A DNA stretch of 10,595 nucleotides from an uncultured Desulfobacterales bacterium (lineage in GTDB: Bacteria; Desulfobacterota; Desulfobacteria; Desulfobacterales; UBA11574), in assembly GCA_937925895.1 (NCBI GenBank), contig CALANC010000269.1, positions 1 to 10,595 on the forward strand, written 5' to 3'. A model generated the notes under the pieces. That model searched no databases, was not told the origin of the DNA, and saw only the letters and a list, made by a program, of their open reading frames with translations. This document shows, piece after piece, positions 1 to 6,507 of this stretch; position 1 is the stretch's first letter; the number at the start of each line of letters is the position of its first letter. The translations under genes were made by a program, and so were the position numbers.

Positions 1-377
1 TATAGTGTTTAAATATCGGCATCTATAAATACCTGAATTCAACTCATAAATGCAACACCGAATGATATATTTTTCAACCTAAAATCCAATAAAGAAGCAT
101 GAATAACCGTTGCACTTATTATTTGAATTCAAGATATATAATAAAGAGCCGGTTTCGAAATATTCAATTTTGCTGAGTTCAAGAAAGGCATAGGTTTTAA
201 TCATTCGATAACATTGAGTATTTCGAGGATTTTCCCGCCTGGGGCGGATTAAAATGTGAGCTTGACCCCATAGAAATAGGTCAAGCTTTTCACGGGGCAG
301 GCGGTGTGGACAATGGTAACAGCATTGGTGCTTGACGGAAATTACGGTTGCAAAGACGCGATTGATACGCACAGGTT
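1..377. other. Intergenic region without a convincing gene
   Basis: No open frame here shows recognisable protein motifs. One long minus-strand frame crosses the region and runs into the 3' end of the GT9 remnant, but it has no family signature and its composition is unusual (rich in Cys, Tyr, Asn and Arg). The sequence is A+T-rich with several small symmetrical elements: TTGAATTCAA (123-132, a perfect palindrome), another GAATTCAA at 35-42, a near copy GAGTTCAA at 175-182, a CCGCC/GGCGG stem at 235-247 and a 9-base-pair stem at 259-287. It could be a decayed or dispersed repeat, which one window cannot show. Confidence 0.5.
259..287. repeat. Perfect 9-bp inverted repeat, possible terminator of the GT9 remnant
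   Basis: AGCTTGACC at 259-267 is the exact reverse complement of GGTCAAGCT at 279-287, with an 11-base loop. Plus-strand reading gives a hairpin followed by TTTC. Minus-strand reading, which is the direction of the GT9 remnant ending at 378, gives the hairpin followed by CACATTTT. It lies about 90 bases past the GT9 stop, so it may once have ended that transcript, but the T-tract is poor either way. Confidence 0.4.
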
Positions 378-901
378 TTATTTTCCGGCCAACATTGTTT
401 GCAGTACATTGGCTGGCTTGATGGCGTACATGCATTTGTTTTTCTTACAGTTTTTCAACCGTTCAGTGTGATAACAAGGACTGCAGGGCAGTTTTGCACT
501 CATTATCTGGACTTTGTTGTTATCCGTATTGTACGGTCCGGTGCGTTTGAAATTGGTCGGTCCGATGAGGGTGCAGACGGGTGTATTCACAGCGGCGGCG
601 ATATGTGATGGCCCGGTGTCGGTGGAAACCACACCCCGAGCGACCTGGATCAATCCGATTAACTCGGGCAAGCTGGTTTGCCCGACCAAAGAGACAATCC
701 CCGGTGGCAAGGGCCCCAATCTTTCGAAGAAGGCTTGTTCACCTTTGCCGCCAATGAAGACCCCGTGCATTCCGTTCTCAGACATCATCTGCATGAGTTC
801 CGCCAATGTTCTTCGGCCAGGCACGGTAGTTTGGTTTGCCTGTTTTGCCCAGATGGCTATTGGTGGGCACTAAGACAAAATAGGCGCTGTGTAAACCATA
901 T
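378..901 (-). pseudogene. GT9 family (ADP-heptose:LPS heptosyltransferase-like) C-terminal remnant
   Basis: The intact frame 378-824 encodes 148 residues matching the C-terminal, nucleotide-sugar-binding half of GT9 enzymes. Visible are GVFIGGKGE, the family signature STDTGPSHIAAAV, then LIGPTN, and a cysteine-rich tail (CSPC then NCKKNKC) seen in many GT9 proteins. Full-length members have roughly 330-380 residues, so the N-terminal acceptor-binding half is missing. Upstream bases 825 to about 900 continue the protein in a different frame (AYFVLVPTN, then NYRAWPK, the usual [RK]xWP position), so there is a frameshift near 805-820. The frame then runs into kdsB sequence on the other strand. 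The GTG at 824 is therefore not a true start. In the family these enzymes add heptose or related sugars to the LPS inner core in the cytoplasm. Here the gene is almost certainly dead. Confidence 0.85.
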
Positions 902-1577
902 TTGTCTTTGACCTTATTTGGCGGCAGGCCGATGTTCTGGCATGTTTACAAAAGGGCTAGCGAGTGTCCGCAGCTTTCGAAGATCGTTCTGGGCACTGAC
1001 GACTACCGGATTGCCTCTGAAGCAAAAAAGCTAAAAATTCCGGTAATTAATACAAGAGACGATCACCCAAGCGGAACGGACAGGGTTTTGGAAGCAGCGC
1101 AACTGCTTAACGTGCCGGAAGATGCTGTTGTGGTCAATATACAGGGTGATGAACCCACTCTGGAACCGGATATGTTAACAGAACTTATTCGTCCGTTCAA
1201 ATCTTCAAATGTCCAGGTAACCACACTAGCGAAAAAAAATCGATACAAAAGAAGCCAAAAACCCGGACCGGGTCAAATTAGTTTTCTCAAAAAGCGACAG
1301 AGCCCTGTATTTTTCCCGTGCTCTGATTCCGTATAATCATAGCGAACAAAGTCACGGGTTCTACTGACACATCGGCCTGTATGGCTTTCGAATGAACATA
1401 TTAAGACAATTCGTTGAACTCGGTCCGAGTGGCCTGGAAATAACAGAAAAGCTCGAACAACTCCGTCTGCTTAAAAATGACATACCGGTTCATGTCGTAA
1501 TCACCCAATACCAAAGCATCGGCGTAGGTCGGCCCGAAGAATTAAAGATCGTCAGCAGAATCCTTGGAAAAACCTGA
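902..1577 (+). pseudogene. kdsB: CMP-Kdo synthetase (kdsB) pseudogene
   Basis: KdsB joins CTP and Kdo to give CMP-Kdo for LPS inner-core synthesis. The sequence covers most of the ~250-residue family from LTLFGGRPMFWHVYKRA, through GTDDYRIA, DHPSGTDRV and the metal-binding NIQGDEP, to ALYFSRALIPY, HIGLYGFR and LEQLRLL near the C-terminus. Lesions are clear. The first ~20 residues, with the nucleotide-binding PARxxSxRxPGK motif, are missing at the junction with the GT9 remnant. A run of eight A at 1233-1240 causes a +1 shift, because seven A would restore AKKIDTKEAKNP. A TGA at about 1366-1368 stands where the family has Arg before HIGLYG, as expected from CGA to TGA. The C-terminal GVDTPEDL motif reads GVGRPEEL, so the conserved Asp is lost. 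Its last 36 bases overlap the 3' end of the convergent GT2 gene. The exact 5' boundary is uncertain (880-905). Confidence 0.93.
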
Positions 1578-2399
1578 TGTCTGGAAATCATCTTCGGTTG
1601 CTTTCTTCCTGTTTTGAAGCTTCAGCTCCCAGAGTTTGGCATATTTCAGAAAAACGTAAAACATTCCAAGGATTGCTATAATTAAGCCTTGGATGCCTTC
1701 CCGGAAACCTTGTTTGAGAATGTACATCTTGAAGAACTTATAAGGGGGTTGGATTAGCATCCGCAATAGAGGGTGTTGAATACGTCTTTTCTGTTTTTCT
1801 ATGGAAGCGATGTCTGTGAAGTTATTGATCGTTCGTATGTGATCCGCAATATCGTGGTAGCTATAGTGATATAGATCTCCTTTAAAATCCTGTGTACGGC
1901 CTTCGATCCTTACATGATCATGAGGATTAACACCACCCCATCTTCCGCAGCTTTTTCGGAACAGACGAAGCTTACGGTCTGGATACCAGCCTCCTCTTAG
2001 AATCCAGCGCCCTAGATAGTAAGTCTTTCGAGGCATTGTATACCCGTCGAATTCGGGTGAATCCGTGGCAAACACAGTCTCAATCTCTTGGCGCAGCCGG
2101 GGAGAAACGCGCTCATCCGCGTCAAGGCATAAGACCCAGTCATGCTGTGCTTGATCGATGGCAAAGTTCTTCTGTTCAACGTGACCCGGCCAATCTCTCT
2201 CGATAATTCGTGGTTTCACTTCTCTACCATCATGACTGCTACCACGAAATTTACAAGCGATATCACGAGTTCGATCTGTAGAGTGCGAATCGACAACAAT
2301 GATTTCATCAGCAAAGCCGACCGTTTCGAGTGCCGCTTCGATGTTGTCTTCTTCGTTGAAAGTGATGAGACAAGCAGTGAAAGCCGTTCTTTTTGACAT
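1542..2399 (-). CDS. GT2 glycosyltransferase, WaaE/KdtX (beta-1,4-glucosyltransferase)-like
   Basis: This 285-residue protein is a GT-A fold family 2 enzyme that transfers a sugar from a nucleotide donor to an LPS-core or similar acceptor at the inner face of the cytoplasmic membrane. The N-terminal nucleotide-binding strand is FTACLITFNEEDNIEAAL (7-24), followed by EIIVVDSHSTDRT (32-44), the metal-binding DAD in CLDADERVSP (91-100), and GGWYPDRKLRLF (136-147), typical of the WaaE/KdtX group. A hydrophobic stretch at about 236-252 probably attaches it to the membrane. I chose the ATG at 2399 because AGGAG lies four bases upstream and MSKRTAF gives a family-like N-terminus; the longer frame to 2447 has no such support. 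It follows the GT4 gene on the same strand after 162 bases. The polar tail after residue 260 (QTSGFSKDSADDL at the end) is read from DNA that is also the 3' end of the kdsB remnant, so it may be acquired sequence. The exact sugar is unknown. Confidence 0.9.
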   Translation of the reverse strand: MSKRTAFTACLITFNEEDNIEAALETVGFADEIIVVDSHSTDRTRDIACKFRGSSHDGREVKPRIIERDWPGHVEQKNFAIDQAQHDWVLCLDADERVSPRLRQEIETVFATDSPEFDGYTMPRKTYYLGRWILRGGWYPDRKLRLFRKSCGRWGGVNPHDHVRIEGRTQDFKGDLYHYSYHDIADHIRTINNFTDIASIEKQKRRIQHPLLRMLIQPPYKFFKMYILKQGFREGIQGLIIAILGMFYVFLKYAKLWELKLQNRKKATEDDFQTSGFSKDSADDL

Positions 2400-2561
2400 G
2401 CTACTCCTATCTATCATTGTGGCCTGCTTCGATCTTGATGCTATCAAATTCTTTTTTTATCGTAGAAATAAACCACTCACGATCCTTCGTTTTTCAGAAT
2501 CCGAGATGGTATTGAATGATTTAACCAGAGTGCCGGTGGCAATCAAGTCCTCCGGAGTTCC
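2400..2561 (-). pseudogene. Possible remnant of a small or deleted coding region
   Basis: This gap between two minus-strand glycosyltransferase genes looks partly protein-coding. Directly after the TAG of the GT4 gene the same frame stays open for about 33 codons (GTPEDLIATGTLVKSF, then NTISDSEKRRIVSGLF) before TAA. A second frame then reads REWFISTIKKEFDSIKIEAG and ends in TAG inside the ribosome-binding site of the downstream GT2 gene. Joining the two frames near the SDSEKR region gives a plausible protein tail. A good Shine-Dalgarno-like GGAGG sits at the start of the first frame but has no ATG at the right distance (ATT is there). I do not recognise the family, and it may be ordinary spacer. 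Confidence 0.25.
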
Positions 2562-3707
2562 CTATCGAATGGTTTGCGTTTGTAAGACCTCTCGATACAG
2601 TTTCTCCGTGTTCTCTGCCTGACGTTGCAGAGAGAACCGCTCGCGTGCTTTTTTCAGGGCATTCTCTCCAAGTTTCTTCACAAGTTCAGGCGAAGTCGCT
2701 AGCCGGATTATGGCTTCCGCAAGGCATTCGGAATCAGGATCGATCATGATGCCCTCCACACCATCACCCACCATTTCCGGCAGTATCCCTCTCCTTGTCG
2801 CAATCACAGGTTTCCCCATGGCCATGGCTTCACGCACGGCTCGGCAGGTACCATCACTGCCGGGCACCATGAATAGCTTGGCAGACATTGCTTCAAGCGC
2901 ACCGACATAGGTGTCCCCTTCAAGATATCCCACGGACTTTACAATGTCGGAAAGCCCCATGGCCCGTGCAGGCTCTATGAGGAGCTCATTGATGTGTGTA
3001 CCCCTGCCAACCACCAAGACACGAAGATTTGGAACAATGTGTCGAGCACGTCTAGTAGCTTCAAGCACAATATTGAATTCTCTATGTCTCTGGACCCTGG
3101 CTACAATGCCGACCAAGAAATCGCTCGAACCAATGGAGAACTTGCTGTGTATATCAGGGAGATTTCGGTCAGGGCTGAATCTTTGCACATCCACAGCAGG
3201 ATCAATTATGCGAATTCTGCTCTTTTTCAGACCCATTTTTTGTACCCCTCTAAAAGACTCTGCGGAGAATACTATTGCCGCTTTCGTGCGGTTACGCATG
3301 AGAATCTTGTTCCTAATGCGATCTGAGCGTGTTCGGCTATCCTCGTAGTAGCTCCTTACCAATGGAAGTTTGCTTTGCGTAAACCAGAGCGCAGCAGCCG
3401 TAATAAGATGGTCATTCAACAAGTGGGTGTGAATTATATCAGCCTTATCATGTCTTAGGATGTGTGCTGCAAATTTCATTGCATGAAATGCCGTCAACGG
3501 CTCTAAATGTTTCCGAAGTGCGTTGTTCACAATCACCGGAACCCCAAACTCGTGTGCCTTTTCTTCCACTTGGTTTTGCTGCCCACGCGGTGCACCTCCA
3601 CACATAAATGTAACGTTATGCCTCCCCCGCAACGCACGGGCAAGACTCAAAGCAGGATCTGCCGGACCGGTCCATTTATAATTAGCGAATATGTGGAGGA
3701 TCTTCAT
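2562..3707 (-). CDS. GT4 family (GT-B fold) glycosyltransferase
   Basis: This 381-residue protein has the size and order of a complete retaining GT4 glycosyltransferase. The N-terminal acceptor domain begins MKILHIFANYKWTGPADPAL, which carries the early glycine turn, and continues with ADIIHTHLLNDHL, the usual DIIHxH strand. The C-terminal donor domain holds VGIVARVQRHREF (about 199-211), LRVLVVGRGTHI, IVKSVGYLEGD and the donor loop GSDGTCRAVREAMAMGKPV (about 284-302). In the E-x7-E motif of the family the first acid is Asp285 and the second Glu293, a conservative change. The start is set at the ATG at 3707 (MKILHIF). An in-frame TTG three codons earlier is possible, and neither has a strong ribosome-binding site. 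It precedes the WaaE-like GT2 on the same strand. The substrate cannot be read from sequence, but the setting suggests LPS core or another surface oligosaccharide. Confidence 0.9.
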   Translation of the reverse strand: MKILHIFANYKWTGPADPALSLARALRGRHNVTFMCGGAPRGQQNQVEEKAHEFGVPVIVNNALRKHLEPLTAFHAMKFAAHILRHDKADIIHTHLLNDHLITAAALWFTQSKLPLVRSYYEDSRTRSDRIRNKILMRNRTKAAIVFSAESFRGVQKMGLKKSRIRIIDPAVDVQRFSPDRNLPDIHSKFSIGSSDFLVGIVARVQRHREFNIVLEATRRARHIVPNLRVLVVGRGTHINELLIEPARAMGLSDIVKSVGYLEGDTYVGALEAMSAKLFMVPGSDGTCRAVREAMAMGKPVIATRRGILPEMVGDGVEGIMIDPDSECLAEAIIRLATSPELVKKLGENALKKARERFSLQRQAENTEKLYREVLQTQTIR

Positions 3708-3771
3708 GATATGCAAACGAGCATGTCTTCAACCAAAAAGGCATTTAACCGGCCGAAGAAAACAATCTTTT

Positions 3772-3879
3772 TTATTCCGATAAGCTGTGGATTTTCGCAC
3801 CATTCAAATTTACAACATAATACCGACCATTTTGGCCAAAAACATCGTTGGAATTGAAATCTTTATGCCAAATATTTGC
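3772..3879 (-). pseudogene. Decayed LPS kinase (Kdo kinase/InaA-type) active-site fragment
   Basis: On the minus strand this stop-to-stop frame of 35 codons without a start reads ANIWHKDFNSNDV, then GRYYVVNLNGAKIHSLSE. It lines up with the active site of the second kinase domain encoded at 7562-9133 (RNVWQRDFNSDNV, then NFILIDLDSVRIKKLSE), including the catalytic DFNS and the following metal-binding strand. Both Asp of the LIDLD strand are Asn here, and no neighbouring frame restores a full domain. A second frame just upstream (about 3877-3955, reading IRISKYLA at its end) has the character of the helix that precedes this motif, and the frame after the stop (RNKKDCFLRPVK) that of the helix after it. 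I read this as a dead kinase gene broken by indels, once lying just upstream of the GT4 gene. Only the core is well supported, so its true extent is unknown. Confidence 0.6.
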
Positions 3880-3900
3880 TTATTCTTATATAATTGTCAA
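3872..3900 (-). promoter_or_regulatory. Weak sigma-70-like promoter candidate for the GT4-GT2 pair
   Basis: On the minus strand a perfect TTGACA (3900-3895) is followed after 17 bases by AAATAT (3877-3872), a poor -10 element. It lies about 165 bases upstream of the GT4 start and overlaps the kinase remnant, so a chance match is quite possible. No better candidate was found in the 3708-4066 gap. Confidence 0.25.
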
Positions 3901-4066
3901 CCATCACTAAAATTTCTTTCCATATCCTCGGAGGGCCTTTGCCATCAAAATGTCATTGAGTACACCCCATTATTCTCTAAATTTTAGGCCGGAGATCTTG
4001 AATTGCTATTGACAACATGGCACCATAATGTCATTTTTCTGTTGTTTTAGGATCAGGTATTGTCAA

Positions 4067-4798
4067 ATGGCTAATAAAGATCACCAGACAGGATCGGCAC
4101 GTAAAGATTGGAATCTTCGAGCCCGCGAAGATTTCAGACACGCAATCATGTCCACTGTAAAAGGCGAGAAAGGAGAGGAGGAATTTCGGAGGACCGGAGT
4201 TGAAGATGCGAACACCATTGCCTCATTCTTCAAGGGGCGTAACATGTCGGATTGGCGGGTTTTGGAATACGGTTGTGGTGTGGGACGCTTGATGGAAGCC
4301 CTTTCCAGGCGATTCGGAAAGATCCACGGTATAGACATATCGGACGAGATGGTGAAACTCGGAAGGCAGCGTCTCCAAGGTTCACAGTTCTCCTTCCATG
4401 TGCTGGAAAACGGTGATCTTCCGTTTCCTGATGGCTGCTTCGATCTCGTGTATTCCATGCATGTATTTCAACACATGCCCAAGTCTTCGTTTCGCAGCAT
4501 AATGCCCGAAATAGCCAGAGTTCTAAAACCCGATGGTTTATTCCTCTTCCACATCATGCACCCCTATACTTTGCGCCGCAAGCTCCAGGCACTTTTTGGA
4601 GTTGACCAGCTGTCATTTCGTCATTTGATTTCGGTAATTTCAAAAAGAGAGCAAAACAAACTCGAAACTTACAGGCGCCGGTATTACACACACGGCCAGA
4701 TCGAACAGATTCTCGGTTACAACGGATTGCGACTAATCAATCGGGTCCGACTGGGTCCAAAGAGGCGCTATCTTTGGAACCTGGCCGAGCATGCTTAA
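4067..4798 (+). CDS. Class I SAM-dependent methyltransferase (Methyltransf_11/25-like)
   Basis: A 243-residue protein with a complete Rossmann-fold methyltransferase core. Motif I is VLEYGCGVGRLMEAL (65-79), which binds S-adenosylmethionine. Asp90 in IHGIDISDEMV is the acidic residue expected at the end of strand 2. DLPFPDGCFDLVYSMHVFQHM (117-137) and ARVLKPDGLFLFHIM (140-154) are motifs II and III. The acceptor cannot be deduced; next to glycosyltransferases a sugar hydroxyl or a carrier-linked glycan is likely. I prefer the ATG at 4067, with AGGATCAGG ending nine bases before it, over the in-frame ATG at 4028, which has no ribosome-binding site and would add a Cys/Phe-rich leader (MSFFCCFRIRYCQ). 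It opens a plus-strand block of three methyltransferase genes. The basic C-terminus (GPKRRYLWNLAEHA) shows no membrane segment. Confidence 0.88.
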   Translation: MANKDHQTGSARKDWNLRAREDFRHAIMSTVKGEKGEEEFRRTGVEDANTIASFFKGRNMSDWRVLEYGCGVGRLMEALSRRFGKIHGIDISDEMVKLGRQRLQGSQFSFHVLENGDLPFPDGCFDLVYSMHVFQHMPKSSFRSIMPEIARVLKPDGLFLFHIMHPYTLRRKLQALFGVDQLSFRHLISVISKREQNKLETYRRRYYTHGQIEQILGYNGLRLINRVRLGPKRRYLWNLAEHA

Positions 4799-4863
4799 CA
4801 AAGAAGAAATCTTTTTAAACCTGTTTCAAAACCTCCTGTTCCGCTGGTTTAGGCCTTTTACAA

Positions 4864-4890
4864 TTGACACTCAATATCTCCCAATATAAT
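4864..4890 (+). promoter_or_regulatory. Promoter candidate upstream of the FkbM gene
   Basis: TTGACA (4864-4869) and TATAAT (4885-4890) are both perfect sigma-70 hexamers. The 15-base spacer is two short of optimal, which usually lowers basal activity or implies an activator. The FkbM start lies 57 bases beyond the -10, so a leader of about 50 bases with an AAAGGAGA ribosome-binding site would result. Confidence 0.55.
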
Positions 4891-4900
4891 TATTGAGTCA
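4866..4900 (+). repeat. Inverted repeat spanning the promoter, possible operator
   Basis: ACTCAATA at 4869-4876 and TATTGAGT at 4891-4898 are exact reverse complements. With a two-base bulge the arms extend outward to TGA/TCA. The arm centres are 22 bases apart, about two helical turns, and the arms overlap the -35 side and the edge of the -10. This is the geometry of a site for a dimeric regulator, but no regulator gene lies in the window and an A+T-rich chance match is possible. Confidence 0.35.
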
Positions 4901-4946
4901 CTAAGCATTCAAAAGGTCTCAAAACCTGGTATAAAGGAGAAATGAA

Positions 4947-5738
4947 GTGCGCATAGAGGATATCGGTTTTTACTTTATGCTTCGTCGCATGACGGAAAAT
5001 CCTTGGGAAATTGTTCGCTTTAGAAAGAAGAGGAAAAAAGAAAAAATTCTTGAAGTTAAGATGCGTAACGGGTGCAACCTTTTCATTCGCGGAGTATACA
5101 ACGATTTTCACATGTTTCATCGCATCTTCATGCGAGATGAATACCACGTTTCGGAGATTCCTCCTGGAAGGTGGGAGTGCGTCGTAGATGTTGGTGCAAA
5201 CGTAGGTATGTTTACGGCACGCGTGTCTGCGATTACGCGCAGGGTGATTGCATATGAGCCGTTCCCCGTAAACTTTGCATGGTTGGAACGCAATGTGGCA
5301 ACCAGAAGCAACGTCGCTCCGGTATGCAAAGCCGTTGCCGGAAAAGAAGGCGTATTGCGTCTCTATCGTCCGGTTAAAGATGCGTTGAGTGGCGTATATT
5401 CAAGCTTTCAAGAAATGGGTGGCTTAATGTCGGGAAAATACGACGAGGTGCCCGCCATCACCCTGGATCAACTCTTCGACCAGCATACAATAGACCACTG
5501 CGACTTGCTTAAGATCGACGTAGAGGGTCAGGAATACGACATTCTATACGCGACGAGCGACCATACCTTTGCACGTATTCACCGTATCCACGGCGAATAT
5601 CACAACGTCGCGCAGCATGATCCTCGCACGCGCATTGCAAAATTTGTTTCTTTTTTGGGGACCAAGGGGTATTACGTAAGCGTCGAACCCCACCGGCGCA
5701 AGGAAAACCACGGTATGTTCTTCGCCGTAAAGAATTAA
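4947..5738 (+). CDS. FkbM family SAM-dependent methyltransferase
   Basis: A 263-residue protein with the three hallmarks of FkbM-type methyltransferases: the SAM-binding motif VVDVGANVGMFTARV (79-93), the acidic strand VIAYEPFPVNFAWLERN (100-116) and LLKIDVEGQEYDIL (187-200). The fold and length are complete. Members O-methylate diverse substrates, and in glycan loci they are usually assigned to sugars. The N-terminal ~50 residues contain a very basic patch (RFRKKRKKEK, 24-33) that could hold the protein near membrane or nucleic acid phosphates. The start is GTG at 4947, six bases after AAAGGAGA. An ATG at 4942 is too close to that site and opens only four codons (MKCA, stop). The gene has its own promoter candidate 57 bases upstream, so it need not depend on the preceding methyltransferase gene. 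Confidence 0.92.
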   Translation: MRIEDIGFYFMLRRMTENPWEIVRFRKKRKKEKILEVKMRNGCNLFIRGVYNDFHMFHRIFMRDEYHVSEIPPGRWECVVDVGANVGMFTARVSAITRRVIAYEPFPVNFAWLERNVATRSNVAPVCKAVAGKEGVLRLYRPVKDALSGVYSSFQEMGGLMSGKYDEVPAITLDQLFDQHTIDHCDLLKIDVEGQEYDILYATSDHTFARIHRIHGEYHNVAQHDPRTRIAKFVSFLGTKGYYVSVEPHRRKENHGMFFAVKN

Positions 5739-5815
5739 CCCGCTGCTCGTTCCGAGGGGCCAGAAAGCTTTAAAGTAAGGCTGTAGAGTAGGTTTTATGT
5801 AATCAGGTGATATTG

Positions 5816-6484
5816 ATGGATGATATAATCGGAGAGATTAAAAGAAATTTAAAATTAAATAAGAAATTAGATTTACCTACTCCCCAGGAGATTAAAATAA
5901 ATTTCGGATGCGGGAACGTCAGGCAGTTAGGATATATAAATGTAGACGTACGCAATACAGAAGCTGTTGATATTGTGACCACTCTTCCGGAACTTTCGAA
6001 CTGTCTTGAAGGACAATGCAACGAGGTATATCTATCGCATGTCCTTGAGCATTTCGGCGCACCCGGCAAAAAACTTAGACAGGGAGATGGTGATGTTCTT
6101 GGAGTACTACTTCTTGTCAGAAAAATGCTGATTCAGGGAGGTACTGCAAGAATAGCTGTGCCGGATTTTAATGCGATTTGTAAGATTTACATGGACGGGG
6201 TTTTGCCTTTGTACCCAAAACTTTTGGGAAGACTTTGCGGAGAGCAAGAATATCCAGAAAATCTTCACAAATGTGTGTTTGACAGAAAATTTCTTGAATT
6301 CTGTCTGTCACATTGCGGATTTGAACAGATACATAACTGGGATCCTATAAAGGAAGGATTTGAAAAAGACTCCAGCTTTGACCAGCTTGAGGGTGTTGAT
6401 ACCAGTCTAAACGTAACGGCTGTTGCCGGTAGCCTTAAAAAGGAGAAATCTATCTGGGGGAAACTCTTTAAAGGAAAAAAATAA
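5816..6484 (+). CDS. SAM-dependent methyltransferase, COG4627-like
   Basis: A 222-residue protein resembling the 'predicted SAM-dependent methyltransferase' group found in polysaccharide clusters. It has a short motif I, INFGCGNVRQLGYINVDVRN (28-47), with the glycines of the SAM pocket and an acidic residue at Asp44. SHVLEHF (74-80) follows, then LVRKMLIQGGTARIAVPDF (100-118), a strand order characteristic of the group. The loop GAPGKKLRQGDGDVLG (81-96) is longer and more polar than I would expect, so a small local insertion is possible. The ATG at 5816 is preferred because AGGTGA lies five bases upstream; the in-frame GTG at 5807 overlaps that site. The coding DNA is clearly more A+T-rich than the two upstream methyltransferase genes, hinting at a separate origin. 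It converges on the GT2 gene that follows. Confidence 0.85.
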   Translation: MDDIIGEIKRNLKLNKKLDLPTPQEIKINFGCGNVRQLGYINVDVRNTEAVDIVTTLPELSNCLEGQCNEVYLSHVLEHFGAPGKKLRQGDGDVLGVLLLVRKMLIQGGTARIAVPDFNAICKIYMDGVLPLYPKLLGRLCGEQEYPENLHKCVFDRKFLEFCLSHCGFEQIHNWDPIKEGFEKDSSFDQLEGVDTSLNVTAVAGSLKKEKSIWGKLFKGKK

Positions 6485-6507
6485 TAAATGCCCCTAAAGA
6501 AGTAAGA

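Noticed and set aside
79..435. 118-codon minus-strand ORF overlapping the end of the GT9 remnant
   Set aside because: No family motif, odd composition and no ribosome-binding site. It overlaps well-supported GT9 sequence on the same strand in another frame and crosses two inverted repeats.
2911..3348. 145-codon plus-strand ORF inside the GT4 gene
   Set aside because: It is antisense to a complete, motif-rich GT4 gene and has low-complexity Ser/Arg/Leu composition, as typical of shadow frames.
3830..3841. 12-base palindrome TTTTGGCCAAAA as an operator
   Set aside because: It lies in the kinase remnant, encodes the Phe-Gly-Gln part of that frame, and has no partner site or promoter around it.
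3787..3987. 66-codon plus-strand ORF in the 3708-4066 gap
   Set aside because: The opposite strand in the same place shows kinase active-site motifs, which explains the open frame as a shadow. No motif or ribosome-binding site was seen.
4009..4029. TTGACA and CATAAT upstream of the first methyltransferase gene as a sigma-70 promoter
   Set aside because: The hexamers are only nine bases apart, and at 17 bases the -10 candidate is poor.
4018..4032. TGGCAC resembling the -24 element of a sigma-54 promoter upstream of the first methyltransferase gene
   Set aside because: The -12 element lacks the required GC at the correct distance.
4791..4889. 32-codon plus-strand ORF (MLNKEEIFLNLF...) starting inside the end of the first methyltransferase gene
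   Set aside because: It overlaps the stop as ATGCTTAA and looks mildly protein-like, but it lacks a proper ribosome-binding site, has no known motif and runs through the promoter candidate at 4864-4890.
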